Counted from the stretch's first letter, positions 44,472 to 54,188 are shown. The stretch: DNA of 64,000 nt from JAEYZM01 sp943372195 (GCA_943372195.1 CALRXS010000002.1:1-64000), one strand, 5' to 3'. Program-made: numbers and translations. Notes: generated by a model not told the origin, from the letters alone.

Positions 44472-46426
44472 CAAGCTTTATCAATACACACATACATTAA
44501 ATTTTTACCTTCAATAAATCTTGAATGAAAAATTGACAAATCAGATGTTTGATTAGTATAAAAAATATCAATGTTTGATAAGTATCTCTTGTTTAATTCT
44601 AAATATAAATCCTTAGCATTCTCTCCTACTATTACTACTTCTACGCTCGGTTTAGATTTTCTCAAAAGAGCATTCGTAAAGTTTGAATAAGAAGGCGGAT
44701 ATCTTTTCAATTGATCTTTCATCACGAAGACCATATTATCTGCAATATCTTCATATTCTGAATTACCAGTAATTACTGACATTTTGAAAAGATTATTCAT
44801 CATCACAGAGTTAGATGAAGGGATAACGCTATCATAAAATTCTTGTTTTCTAGCAACTAATTCTTCGCCCGTTGATGATGTGTACCAAAACATTCCTGAT
44901 TGTTCATCCATAAAATTTTTGATGCAATGTTTTATTAATCTATCAGCTTCATGAACATATTTCTCATCAGCTGTAATATTAAATAAACATAATAATGCTT
45001 CTATGAAAAATGAATAATCATCTAAAAAAGCATCAATTTTTGCTTGCCCTGCTTTATAAGAACGATACAATTTACCATCAACAAATAAATTGTTTTTAAT
45101 AAATTCATAGCAATTAATAGCCTCATTTAGGCAATGTTCATTAGGCTCTGCCAAATATGCATCGCAAAATGCTTTAATCATTAAGGCATTCCATGAGCAA
45201 AGTTGCTTATCATCGAGAGAAGGTCTTATTCTCTTACTTCGGATGTATAGTAATTTTGAATTCGCTACTTCTATTTTTTGTATTAATTCAACTTCAGTCA
45301 ATTTATATTTTTCTAAAATTGGATCAATTTCTTGAACAGCAAATAAATTATTTAGGGAGTGTTCAAAGTTGCCTTCTTCAGTCATTTGATAATACTCAAT
45401 ATAAAGATCTGCATCATTCGAAAGTACTTGTTTTAACTCATCGATTGTCCAGCAATAAAACTTACCCTCTACCCCTTCTGAATCAGCATCGAGAGCTGAA
45501 TAGAAACCACCATCCGAAGTATTTTTTAATTCATTTAAACAAAACTGAATAGTTGATTGAAAAGTATTTTTGTAGAGATCGTGTTTAAAATTTCGATAAG
45601 CATCAGCATATAAAGAGATGGTTTGCGACTGATCATAAAGCATCTTTTCGAAATGAGGTATTTTCCAATAAGCATCAACAGAATATCGATAAATACCACC
45701 AGCCATTTGATCATAAATACCACCACGAGCAATTCTGTGTAAAGTGTTTTGTAAGTAATAGTCTATTTGCTCTGAAGGGTAGTGTTTAGTATGTTTTAAA
45801 AGATTAGAGATGTTTACAGGTACCGGAAATTTCGGTGCGCCTTGAGTACCTCCAAAATCAAAATCTAAAAATCTTCTCCAGTTAGTATATACATCTTGTA
45901 ATTCATTTTCTTCAATTAAATGATTACTAGCTTTAGTTGAAATTAGTTCCATCTTTCTAACTCCTTCAATTAACTTATTGGCATAATCAACAAGCTCTTG
46001 AGGTTTATTACGATGCATGGCAGCAATGTTCGACAATATATTTATCCAGTCTTTCTTCTTAAAATAAGTACCACCATATATTGGGCGTTGATCAGGTAAT
46101 AAAATACAATTCAATGGCCAACCACCTGTACCATTCATTAGTTGAAGGGCACTCATATAAATTTGATCAATATCGGGGCGTTCTTCACGATCAACTTTTA
46201 TATTGACAAACAAGGCATTCATCACCTCTGCCACTTCATGTTCTTCAAACGATTCCTTTTCCATCACATGGCACCAATGACAGGCAGAATAACCAATGCT
46301 AACTACAATTAACTTATTTTCTTTCTTCGCTTTTTCTAAAGCTTCGGCACCCCAAGGAAACCAATCAATAGGGTTATGAGCATGTTGCAATAAATATGGC
46401 GAGGTTTCATTAATTAGCTTATTCAT
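44417..46426 (-). CDS. Thioredoxin domain-containing protein, YyaL/SSP411 family (DUF255)
   Basis: 669 residues. The thioredoxin-like N-terminus has SIGYSACHWCHVMEKESFE with Cys49 and Cys52, and then DREERPDIDQIYM and GGWPLNCILLPD. The C-terminal two thirds is a helical (alpha/alpha) barrel of the six-hairpin glycosidase type. The family is widespread and of unknown biochemical role. The last 55 bp overlap the convergent lipoprotein gene. Confidence 0.93.
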   Translation of the reverse strand: MNKLINETSPYLLQHAHNPIDWFPWGAEALEKAKKENKLIVVSIGYSACHWCHVMEKESFEEHEVAEVMNALFVNIKVDREERPDIDQIYMSALQLMNGTGGWPLNCILLPDQRPIYGGTYFKKKDWINILSNIAAMHRNKPQELVDYANKLIEGVRKMELISTKASNHLIEENELQDVYTNWRRFLDFDFGGTQGAPKFPVPVNISNLLKHTKHYPSEQIDYYLQNTLHRIARGGIYDQMAGGIYRYSVDAYWKIPHFEKMLYDQSQTISLYADAYRNFKHDLYKNTFQSTIQFCLNELKNTSDGGFYSALDADSEGVEGKFYCWTIDELKQVLSNDADLYIEYYQMTEEGNFEHSLNNLFAVQEIDPILEKYKLTEVELIQKIEVANSKLLYIRSKRIRPSLDDKQLCSWNALMIKAFCDAYLAEPNEHCLNEAINCYEFIKNNLFVDGKLYRSYKAGQAKIDAFLDDYSFFIEALLCLFNITADEKYVHEADRLIKHCIKNFMDEQSGMFWYTSSTGEELVARKQEFYDSVIPSSNSVMMNNLFKMSVITGNSEYEDIADNMVFVMKDQLKRYPPSYSNFTNALLRKSKPSVEVVIVGENAKDLYLELNKRYLSNIDIFYTNQTSDLSIFHSRFIEGKNLMYVCIDKACHLPVESIDEVIAQLPFK

Positions 46427-46511
46427 ATATTTTAAAAGAATTATATCTTTAATAAATCAAAAGTATTAAGCTTTGTTTTAAATACTGCGATTTATATTAT
46501 TTATTTTCAAA

Positions 46512-47126
46512 ATGACATTTATAGAAATCATTGAAATTCTTGGAACCTTTGCATTTGCACTATCTGGTGCTATATCTGCAATGCGAAAAAGATTAGATGT
46601 TTTCGGCGTGTTAATCATCACCTTTGTATCATCAATTGGTGGTGGTACCATCCGTGATTTATTAATTGGCGATACACCCGTTGCTTGGCTATTGAATTTA
46701 CAAATTATCACGACCATTTTAATAGCATACATGATGTCACTTTTCTTTTTGAAAAAATTAATTCGAATGCAGAAACCAATTTTTTGGTTTGATACAATCG
46801 GACTAGCGGTATTTTGCATGGTAGCTATAGAAAAAGCAATTGTATTTGAGCTACACCCTATTGTTTGCATAGCATTGGGCACTGTTACTGGTTGTTTCGG
46901 TGGTATATTGAGAGATGTTATTTTGAATGAAATACCATACGTTTTCAGAAAAGATATCTACGCATCGGCATGTATTGCAGGCGGTATACTTTACTTCTTT
47001 TTGTTGTACCTAAATATTCACGGTGGTACTAGTGCATGGATAGCAGGTATATTCATCGTAGGTATTAGAATTACTTCTCATTACTTCGGATGGAGGCTAC
47101 CTTTGATTTACGTCAAGAGCAAATAA
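46512..47126 (+). CDS. Trimeric intracellular cation channel family protein (UPF0126/TRIC)
   Basis: 204 residues, seven hydrophobic segments. Two repeats each with a glycine-rich motif: SSIGGGTIRDLLIG and GCFGGILRDVILNEIP. In other bacteria such proteins form trimeric monovalent-cation channels. It is divergent from the DUF255 gene and convergent with the dipeptidase, with a terminator between. Confidence 0.93.
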   Translation: MTFIEIIEILGTFAFALSGAISAMRKRLDVFGVLIITFVSSIGGGTIRDLLIGDTPVAWLLNLQIITTILIAYMMSLFFLKKLIRMQKPIFWFDTIGLAVFCMVAIEKAIVFELHPIVCIALGTVTGCFGGILRDVILNEIPYVFRKDIYASACIAGGILYFFLLYLNIHGGTSAWIAGIFIVGIRITSHYFGWRLPLIYVKSK

Positions 47127-47155
47127 AAAAGGCCTGCAAAATCTGCAAGCCTTTT
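47126..47155. terminator. Bidirectional terminator between TRIC gene and dipeptidase
   Basis: AAAAAAGGCctgcaa/tgcaagCCTTTT with a TGCA stem; U-tracts on both strands. It overlaps the TRIC stop at its left edge. Confidence 0.85.
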
Positions 47156-47171
47156 ATATATTTTGAAAGAA

Positions 47172-48560
47172 TTATTTACTTAATTCTGCAAAGTATTTAT
47201 GAAACAAAGGAATTGTTTCGATGCCTTTATAGTAATTGAATAATCCGTAATGTTCGTTTGGTGAATGCAATGCATCAGAATCTAATCCGAAGCCCATTAA
47301 CACTGACTTCAAGCCTAATTCTTTTTCAAATAAAGCAACAATCGGAATACTACCTCCACCTCTTGTAGGAATAGGTTTCTTACCGTATGTTTCTAACATT
47401 GCCTTACTAGCTGCTTGAAAAGCAACTGAGTCAGTAGGTGTTAAAACTGGCTCACCACCATGATGTGGTCTAACTTCTACTTTCACTGAAGCAGGAGCAA
47501 TTGACTCAAAATGTTTTTTGAAAATTTCAGTGATCTTATCAGAAGTTTGATTAGGAACTAAACGCATAGAAATTTTAGCATATGCTTTTGAAGGTAAAAC
47601 TGTTTTAGCACCTTCACCTGTGTAACCACCCCAGATACCATTTACATCTAAAGTCGGACGAATACCAGTTCTTTCAATAGTAGAAAAACCTTTCTCGCCC
47701 CAAACATCTCCAACTTCTAAATCTTTTTTGTATTCTTCAATATCGAATGGAGTCTTAGCCATTTCAGCTCTATCTTCAGCAGAAACTTCTAATACATCAT
47801 CATAGAAACCAGGTATGGTAATATGATTATTTTCATCATGCATAGAAGCAATCATTTTAGATAGAATGTTGATTGGGTTAGCAACAGCACCACCGTAAAC
47901 ACCAGAGTGTAGGTCGCGGTTCGGACCTGTAACTTCTACTTCAACATAGCTTAAGCCACGTAAACCACAATCAATTGAAGGAGTATCATTAGCGATAATA
48001 GAAGTATCAGAAATTAATACAACATCAGCCTTTAATCTTTCTTTATTTGCTTTAACAAAAATGCCTAAGTTCGATGAACCTACTTCCTCTTCGCCTTCAA
48101 TCATGAACTTCACGTTACAAGCCAAAGAATTCGTTTGCATCATTAATTCAAAAGCTTTAACATGCATATAAACTTGGCCTTTATCGTCACAAGCACCTCT
48201 TGCAAAGATTGCACCATCAGGGTGAACAGCAGTTTTACGAATGCTAGGTTCAAATGGTGGAGTCTCCCATAATTCTAATGGGGTTGCAGGTTGTACATCA
48301 TAGTGACCATAAACTAAAACTGTAGGTAAGCTAGGGTCAATCATTTTTTCAGCATATACGATAGGGTAACCTGCCGTGGGGCAAACTTCTACTTTATCGG
48401 CACCAGCAGCTATTAACTTATCTTTTACATATTCAGCAGTTTTAAAAACATCAGCAGAATATGCAGAGTCAGCACTAATTGAAGGTATTCTTAAAAAATC
48501 TAATAACTCATCTAAGAAACGTTGACGGTTATTATCTATGTATTGATTGATTTGTTCCAT
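47172..48560 (-). CDS. M20 family metallopeptidase (dipeptidase)
   Basis: 462 residues from ATG 48560; an ORF extension to 48611 contains the promoter and is rejected. Zinc-binding GHYDVQPA and RGACDDKGQ, catalytic Glu in IEGEEEVGSSN, then DLHSGVYGGAV and the final His in DALHSPNEH. The M20 CNDP-like group cleaves dipeptides such as Xaa-His in the cytosol. A TATATTTG element ends 5 nt before ATG. Confidence 0.94.
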   Translation of the reverse strand: MEQINQYIDNNRQRFLDELLDFLRIPSISADSAYSADVFKTAEYVKDKLIAAGADKVEVCPTAGYPIVYAEKMIDPSLPTVLVYGHYDVQPATPLELWETPPFEPSIRKTAVHPDGAIFARGACDDKGQVYMHVKAFELMMQTNSLACNVKFMIEGEEEVGSSNLGIFVKANKERLKADVVLISDTSIIANDTPSIDCGLRGLSYVEVEVTGPNRDLHSGVYGGAVANPINILSKMIASMHDENNHITIPGFYDDVLEVSAEDRAEMAKTPFDIEEYKKDLEVGDVWGEKGFSTIERTGIRPTLDVNGIWGGYTGEGAKTVLPSKAYAKISMRLVPNQTSDKITEIFKKHFESIAPASVKVEVRPHHGGEPVLTPTDSVAFQAASKAMLETYGKKPIPTRGGGSIPIVALFEKELGLKSVLMGFGLDSDALHSPNEHYGLFNYYKGIETIPLFHKYFAELSK

Positions 48561-48565
48561 GGCGC

Positions 48566-48573
48566 CAAATATA
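48566..48573 (-). promoter_or_regulatory. -7 element TATATTTG, 5 nt before the dipeptidase ATG
   Basis: Perfect TAnnTTTG on the minus strand. Probably leaderless transcript. Confidence 0.55.
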
Positions 48574-48619
48574 GTATTAATTGAAAAATAAAATAGCCTC
48601 AAAATATCCATAATATTTA

Positions 48620-48627
48620 TATTTTTG
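48620..48627 (+). promoter_or_regulatory. -7 element TATTTTTG of pcrA
   Basis: Perfect TAnnTTTG, 21 nt before the pcrA ATG. Confidence 0.45.
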
Positions 48628-48648
48628 TTTGTATAGAGATTAGAGTGA

Positions 48649-50907
48649 ATGTCGAATTATTTAGAATTATTAAACCCACAGCAAAGAGCTGCTGTTGAGA
48701 ATTTGAATGGGCCTATGATGATTGTGGCTGGTGCGGGCTCAGGCAAAACCAGGGTAATCACTTATCGCATAGCACATATGATTCATAACGGTGTTGATCC
48801 GTTTAGCATATTAGCATTAACCTTTACAAATAAAGCTGCTGCAGAAATGCGCCAACGTATAACCAATATTGTTGGTGGTAATGCAAGAAACATATGGATG
48901 GGTACCTTTCACTCAGTATTTGCTAGAATATTGAGAATGGAAGCCGATAAAATCGGCTACCCTGCTAATTTTACTATTTATGATAAAGATGATGCTAAAT
49001 CTTTAATCAAATCTATCTTAAAAGAGCAAAACTTAGACGAAAAAAACTACAATCCAAATCACGTTTTACACCGAATATCTAGCGCAAAAAACAATTTAAT
49101 TTCAGCTAAAGAATACAATGAAAACGATCAAATACAAGCTGAAGATTATTCATTAGGGAAAAGTAAAATCGGATACATTTATTCGCTTTACTCGAACAGA
49201 TGCGAGCGAGCTGGGGCGATGGACTTTGATGACTTGTTATTCAAGACGAATATTTTATTACGTGATCATCCGGAGGTATTACACAAGTATCAACATAAGT
49301 TTAAATACATAATGGTTGATGAGTATCAGGATACCAATTACTCTCAGTATTTAATTGTCAAAAAACTTGCAGCAATTAATGAAAACATCTGTGTTGTAGG
49401 TGACGATGCTCAGAGTATATATGCTTTTAGAGGTGCTAACATCCAGAACATATTAAACTTTGAAAAAGATTACCCTGATTTAAAAGTATATAAATTAGAA
49501 GAGAACTATCGTTCAACACAAAACATAGTTCAAGTTGCTAATTCGATTATTAAAAACAATCAAGATCAAATTCAAAAAAATGTTTTTTCTCAGAAAGAAA
49601 CTGGTGAAAAGATTTCTTTATTAAAAGCATTTACTGATAATGAAGAAGGTAAGCTAGTGGCTGAATCTATTGCCCAGGCTAGAGATAATGAGAATTTAAG
49701 AAATAAAGACTTCGCTATTTTATATAGAACCAACTCTCAATCGAGAGCGATGGAAGAAGCATTGAGAAAAATGAATATACCGTATAAAATATACGGCGGA
49801 CTTTCATTTTATCAGCGTAAAGAAATTAAAGATTTAATAGCCTATTTCAGATTGGCTGTAAATCATGTTGATGAAGAAGCTTTCAAAAGGGTTATCAACT
49901 ACCCTATTCGTGGCATTGGCAAAACAAGTCTAGATAAATTGATTCTTGTTGCTGATGAACAAAAAACTTCTCTTTGGGAAGTATCTAATCATGCAGCGCA
50001 ACACATTGGCGGTAAATCGGGCAATAGCATTGAACAATTTGCTATGATGATTAAAAGTTTTGCGGTCGTAATTAAAAATCAATCAGCATTTGATGCAGCT
50101 TCATATATTGCGAAACAATGCGGATTGTTAAAGGAATTATACGACGATAAATCTGTTGAGGGATTAAATAGATATGAAAACATTCAAGAATTATTGAATG
50201 GTATAAAAGATTTCTCTGAAAGAGATGATATCGATAATCCGAGTCTTGATGTGTTCTTACAAGATGTTGCTTTATTAACAGGCGATGAAAAAGAAGAAGA
50301 TAAAGACAAAGATCATGTTTCGTTAATGACAATACACTCGGCTAAAGGATTAGAGTTTCCGCATGTTTATGTAGTCGGACTAGAAGAAAATTTATTCCCA
50401 TCACAAATGTCATTGCATTCTAGGGCTGATTTAGAAGAAGAACGTAGATTGTTTTATGTAGCCATCACAAGGGCTGAGAGAAAGTTAACACTTAGTTATG
50501 CCATATCTCGTTATAAATGGGGCTCACCTATTTCGTGTGACCCAAGTAGATTTTTAGAAGAAATAGACGCGAAATATTTAGAGGTTAACTATCTTCAAAA
50601 ACCAATACAAGGCAATACATTTTTTGATAAAGACCCTGATCAATACAATAGTGTTTCGGTTAAACCTAAAACAACAGTTCAGGCTAACCCCAATAAAGTC
50701 TTTAATCACGTAGCAAGTGCCGACTTCGTTCCTTCAAGTCCGACCGATATTAGAGTAGGTATGGAAGTAGAACATCAGAAATTCGGATTTGGTAAGGTAT
50801 TAGAAATGGAAGGCAGTACAGGTGATATAAAAACAACAATTCACTTTAATGGGCTTGGGAAAAAACAATTGTTATTAAAATTTGCTAAATTGCGCATAGT
50901 TAATTAG
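48649..50907 (+). CDS. pcrA: UvrD/PcrA superfamily 1 DNA helicase
   Basis: 752 residues. Walker A GAGSGKT (about 29-35), then TFTNKAAAEMR (Ia), VDEYQDTN (II), GDDAQSIYAFRGA (III), LEENYRSTQNI (IV), VSLMTIHSAKGLEFPHVYVVGLEE (V) and YVAITRAERKL (VI). The C-terminus ends with a short PcrA/UvrD-type tudor-like tail (VGMEVEHQKFGFGKVLEMEG). A 3'-5' helicase for repair and replication conflicts. DUF4290 and murA follow. Confidence 0.96.
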   Translation: MSNYLELLNPQQRAAVENLNGPMMIVAGAGSGKTRVITYRIAHMIHNGVDPFSILALTFTNKAAAEMRQRITNIVGGNARNIWMGTFHSVFARILRMEADKIGYPANFTIYDKDDAKSLIKSILKEQNLDEKNYNPNHVLHRISSAKNNLISAKEYNENDQIQAEDYSLGKSKIGYIYSLYSNRCERAGAMDFDDLLFKTNILLRDHPEVLHKYQHKFKYIMVDEYQDTNYSQYLIVKKLAAINENICVVGDDAQSIYAFRGANIQNILNFEKDYPDLKVYKLEENYRSTQNIVQVANSIIKNNQDQIQKNVFSQKETGEKISLLKAFTDNEEGKLVAESIAQARDNENLRNKDFAILYRTNSQSRAMEEALRKMNIPYKIYGGLSFYQRKEIKDLIAYFRLAVNHVDEEAFKRVINYPIRGIGKTSLDKLILVADEQKTSLWEVSNHAAQHIGGKSGNSIEQFAMMIKSFAVVIKNQSAFDAASYIAKQCGLLKELYDDKSVEGLNRYENIQELLNGIKDFSERDDIDNPSLDVFLQDVALLTGDEKEEDKDKDHVSLMTIHSAKGLEFPHVYVVGLEENLFPSQMSLHSRADLEEERRLFYVAITRAERKLTLSYAISRYKWGSPISCDPSRFLEEIDAKYLEVNYLQKPIQGNTFFDKDPDQYNSVSVKPKTTVQANPNKVFNHVASADFVPSSPTDIRVGMEVEHQKFGFGKVLEMEGSTGDIKTTIHFNGLGKKQLLLKFAKLRIVN

Positions 50908-50949
50908 AAATCATTAAGATATACTACTCTTATACAATAAATTACAGAG

Positions 50950-51627
50950 ATGACATTCGATTATAATACTACACGACCAGCATTATTATATGCAGAGTAC
51001 GGTAGAAACATACAAAACATGGTTAGGTTTATAAAGACCTTGCCTACTAAGGAAGAGCGTAATAAGCATGCGCAAGCGGTGATTGATTTAATGGGATTCT
51101 TGAATCCACATTTAAGAGACGTTGCTGACTTTAAGCACAAGCTATGGGATCACTTATTTATCATTGCTGACTTTGATTTAGATGTAGACTCTCCTTATCC
51201 TATTCCATCCAAAGAATCATTAGATACTAAACCTAAAAAGGTGCCATACCCAATGCATAACATCCATTACAAGCATTATGGCAAAACGGTAGAGTTAATG
51301 ATTGAAAAAGCTAGATCTGTATCAGCTGATGAACCAGAAAGAAGATCTCAATTAGTTGCACAAATCGCCAATTTCATGAAAATGTCATATGTAACTTGGA
51401 ATAAAGATACAGTGAGCGATGAAACGATTATATCAGATTTGAAGAAATTATCAAATGGCGAGCTAGAGGTTGACGAAAATACAAACTTGTTGAAAGTTGA
51501 GGTAAGAAAAACGATACCTCAAAGAAATAATAACTTCAAGCATAAAAACAATAACACGAACAATAACAACAACAATAATAATAACAACCGCAATAAGAAA
51601 AACAATCAGAGCAAACATCGTTATTAA
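50950..51627 (+). CDS. DUF4290 protein with asparagine-rich tail
   Basis: 225 residues. The body (TRPALLYAEYGRNIQNMVRFIKTLP, then LWDHLFIIADFDLDVDSPYP) is DUF4290, a conserved Bacteroidota family of unknown function that is usually just before murA, as here. The last 35 residues are basic and almost only Asn, Lys and Arg, encoded by AAC/AAT runs (51534-51600) that are prone to slippage. The tail may vary between strains and could bind nucleic acid. Confidence 0.9.
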   Translation: MTFDYNTTRPALLYAEYGRNIQNMVRFIKTLPTKEERNKHAQAVIDLMGFLNPHLRDVADFKHKLWDHLFIIADFDLDVDSPYPIPSKESLDTKPKKVPYPMHNIHYKHYGKTVELMIEKARSVSADEPERRSQLVAQIANFMKMSYVTWNKDTVSDETIISDLKKLSNGELEVDENTNLLKVEVRKTIPQRNNNFKHKNNNTNNNNNNNNNNRNKKNNQSKHRY

Positions 51628-51660
51628 TGTTTGTGAATATTATTATTTCATAAATCTTTC

Positions 51661-51697
51661 AAAATCCTTTATCTTCAAAGCCGGTAAAGGATTTTTT
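51661..51697 (+). terminator. Terminator-like hairpin directly before murA
   Basis: A perfect 11-bp stem AAAATCCTTTA/TAAAGGATTTT (51661-51671 and 51685-51695, 13-nt loop) with six T at 51692-51697. The T-run ends 4 nt before the murA ATG (51702). It would end transcripts from pcrA-DUF4290, or act as an attenuator of murA. Confidence 0.8.
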
Positions 51698-51701
51698 AAT
51701 T

Positions 51702-53006
51702 ATGGATACTTTTGAAATCATAGGTGGTAAGAAACTAAAAGGTGAAATCACGCCACAAGGTGCTAAAAACGAGGCATTACAAATTATTTCTGCTGTTCTC
51801 TTAACAGATCAGTTAGTAACAATTTCTAATATACCCGACATTGTAGACGTCAACAAATTAATTGATTTGTTAAAAGATATGGGAGTGAAAGTTGAGAGGC
51901 TTTCTAAAGATACCTATACATTCAAGGCTGATGAAATCAACCTTAAATATTTCACAACCGACGAGTTTAAAAAGAAAGGTGCGGCATTACGCGGTTCTGT
52001 AATGATTGTTGGTCCGCTTTTAGCCCGCTTCAAACAAGCTTACATACCTCGCCCAGGAGGTGATAAAATTGGTAGAAGAAGATTAGATACTCACTTCTTA
52101 GGCTTTCAAAAATTAGGTGCAAAGTTCAACTACGATCCGAAAGATTCTTTCTTTAGTGTCGACGCTTCTGAATTAAAAGGAACTTATATGTTACTTGATG
52201 AAGCATCAGTAACAGGTACTGCAAATATTTTAATGGCTGCAGTGTTAGCAAAAGGCACTACAACTATTTACAACGCAGCTTGCGAACCCTATATTCAGCA
52301 GTTATGCAAAATGCTCAATAGAATGGGCGCAAAAATTTCTGGCATAGGTTCTAATTTACTAACAATTGAGGGCGTTGAATACTTAGGCGGATGTGAGCAT
52401 CGAATGTTACCCGACATGATTGAAATAGGTAGTTTCATTGGACTTGCAGCAATGACTCAATCAGAAATTACTATTAAAAATGTTGCATACGATGAGTTAG
52501 GTGTTATACCAGAAACTTTCAAAAAATTAGGTATAAAATTAGAGCGAAGAGGCGATGATATTTATATACCTTCTCAAGAATTTTATGAAATAGAAACATT
52601 CATTGATGGCTCTATATTAACTATTGCAGATGCTCCTTGGCCAGGCTTCACTCCTGACCTATTGAGTATAGTATTGGTAGTAGCCACACAAGCTAAAGGA
52701 AGCGTTCTAATACATCAAAAAATGTTTGAGAGTAGATTGTTCTTCGTAGATAAATTAATCGATATGGGAGCTCAAATTATATTATGCGATCCACATAGAG
52801 CGAACATTATCGGACTAGCCAGAAAGAATCCATTGAGAGGAATAAGCATGTCTTCTCCAGATATTCGTGCTGGTGTATCTTTATTAATAGCAGCATTATC
52901 AGCAGAGGGAAAAAGTACGATATCGAATGTTGAACAAATTGATCGTGGATATCAGGATATAGAAGCGAGATTGAAAGCGCTTGGAGCAGATATAGTACGA
53001 AAGTAG
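51702..53006 (+). CDS. murA: UDP-N-acetylglucosamine 1-carboxyvinyltransferase
   Basis: 434 residues. Substrate residues Lys22-Asn23 in GAKNEALQ, RGSVMIVGPLLARF, then the loop PRPGGDKIGRRRLDTH. Here Asp121 replaces the Cys (C115 in E. coli, GGCTIG) that fosfomycin alkylates. Asp variants are active and fosfomycin-resistant in mycobacteria and chlamydiae. It makes UDP-GlcNAc-enolpyruvate, the first step of peptidoglycan synthesis. The stop codon TAG falls in heptamer array 6. Confidence 0.97.
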   Translation: MDTFEIIGGKKLKGEITPQGAKNEALQIISAVLLTDQLVTISNIPDIVDVNKLIDLLKDMGVKVERLSKDTYTFKADEINLKYFTTDEFKKKGAALRGSVMIVGPLLARFKQAYIPRPGGDKIGRRRLDTHFLGFQKLGAKFNYDPKDSFFSVDASELKGTYMLLDEASVTGTANILMAAVLAKGTTTIYNAACEPYIQQLCKMLNRMGAKISGIGSNLLTIEGVEYLGGCEHRMLPDMIEIGSFIGLAAMTQSEITIKNVAYDELGVIPETFKKLGIKLERRGDDIYIPSQEFYEIETFIDGSILTIADAPWPGFTPDLLSIVLVVATQAKGSVLIHQKMFESRLFFVDKLIDMGAQIILCDPHRANIIGLARKNPLRGISMSSPDIRAGVSLLIAALSAEGKSTISNVEQIDRGYQDIEARLKALGADIVRK

Positions 53007-53061
53007 CTAGTAGCTAGTAGCTAGTACTGGTTACTAGGCTAGCTACTAACTACTAGCTACT
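53002..53061. repeat. Heptamer inverted array 6 (convergent junction)
   Basis: Left: agtagct x3, agtactg (53002-53029). Right, inverted: agctact, aactact, agctact (53041-53061). The murA stop TAG (53004-53006) is in the first unit. The same word agtagct occurs in hairpin 3 at 2723. Confidence 0.9.
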
Positions 53062-53067
53062 TTTGTA

Positions 53068-53805
53068 CTAAAATAATGACGTGCGTAATTTGATTACCCC
53101 TGGATCATTTACTTTCGACTTTATTATAGGATCAATCGCAGTCGCTTCACATTCTGCAAATGAGTGAGGGTATAGAATTTGATTGATTGATAGTTCATCT
53201 GCATTTTGATCAAGCCACAAATCAATTTCTTCATCTTCTAATTTTAAAGGAGAGCGATGATGTTTTATATCTTTCATTAATTCAGACGCAGCAGTAGTAA
53301 TGATTGCATAAGATTTAAAAATTTCACCACTTGCTTTATCGACCCACTCTTCCCAAATACCCGCTAAGACTAAAGCTTCCTTATCTTTTCTTCTAATTAA
53401 ATAGGGATCATTTAATTTCTCTTTTTCAGAACCTTCAACAAAATAATCAACCGGCACTATGCATCTTCTATGTTTAATAGCATTTTTAAATGATGGCATT
53501 TGAAAAATACCTTTCTCTGCTTTATAATTTGAATCGTTCTCTGGATTTAGTTTACCTTCAGCTCTTGCATTAAATAAATATAATTTCTTATCTGACCATG
53601 ATGGTGTAAGTCCGAACGTCATCTCTTGATAATACTCTGGCTCTGCCGCCGTAATCACCAAAGCCTTCATTCCAATCCACAAATTATAATTAGGCTTAAA
53701 ATTTATGCTTTCATGAATTATACGTTGCTCTAATGTTTTAGAAGCAATCTTAGATTTCTTGCGATTTTTAAATTTTAATTCAGTTTGAGCTTTTACAGAG
53801 CACAT
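53068..53805 (-). CDS. SOS response-associated peptidase-like protein (SRAP/YedK/HMCES)
   Basis: 245 residues. The catalytic Cys2 (MCSVKA), FNARAEGKL, the Glu in DYFVEGSE and the His in HHRSPLKL match the SRAP active site, which crosslinks to abasic sites in single-stranded DNA. The usual FYEW is FVEG here. It starts 1 bp into the receiver gene's stop (TAATG-type overlap), so it is coupled to the two-component cluster, an unexpected pairing. Confidence 0.92.
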   Translation of the reverse strand: MCSVKAQTELKFKNRKKSKIASKTLEQRIIHESINFKPNYNLWIGMKALVITAAEPEYYQEMTFGLTPSWSDKKLYLFNARAEGKLNPENDSNYKAEKGIFQMPSFKNAIKHRRCIVPVDYFVEGSEKEKLNDPYLIRRKDKEALVLAGIWEEWVDKASGEIFKSYAIITTAASELMKDIKHHRSPLKLEDEEIDLWLDQNADELSINQILYPHSFAECEATAIDPIIKSKVNDPGVIKLRTSLF

Positions 53806-54185
53806 TAAAATCTATTTAAATGTTCTAAAGAAAGGGGTTTAGAAATAAATCCTTTAACGAAACTATATTCTTCTGATTTTCTAATGTCATTCGGATCTAC
53901 AGAACTTGATAACATAAACACATCAATTTTATTCGATCTTTCACCTAATAATTTAGAATACTCTTGTAAAAAAACAAAACCATTCATGATTGGCATATTG
54001 ATATCTAATAAAATTAATTGTGGGTAATTTTTTTCATCAGAATTTGCAAAAAAATCAAGCGCTTCTTGAGCAAGGCTGAAGATTTGAATTTCATCTGCAA
54101 TTTCAGACTTAGATATAATGTGTTTATTGACCAAGTTGTCAATCTCACTATCATCTATCAGCATTACTTTCTTATATTTTCTCAT
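53805..54185 (-). CDS. Single-domain response regulator
   Basis: 126 residues, a CheY-like receiver with Asp61 in LILLDINMPIMNGF, Asp11-Asp12 near the N-terminus and Lys in ISKPLSLEHL. No output domain. It probably takes phosphate from the adjacent kinase (3 bp away) and acts by protein contact. Confidence 0.93.
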   Translation of the reverse strand: MRKYKKVMLIDDSEIDNLVNKHIISKSEIADEIQIFSLAQEALDFFANSDEKNYPQLILLDINMPIMNGFVFLQEYSKLLGERSNKIDVFMLSSSVDPNDIRKSEEYSFVKGFISKPLSLEHLNRF

Positions 54186-54188
54186 TGT

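Noticed and set aside
45193..45732. ORFs antisense to or out of frame with the YyaL-type gene
   Set aside because: Shadow frames with low-complexity sequence.
51534..51600. AAC/AAT-rich run resembling a microsatellite
   Set aside because: It is in frame within the DUF4290 gene and encodes the Asn-rich tail, so it is part of the coding sequence.
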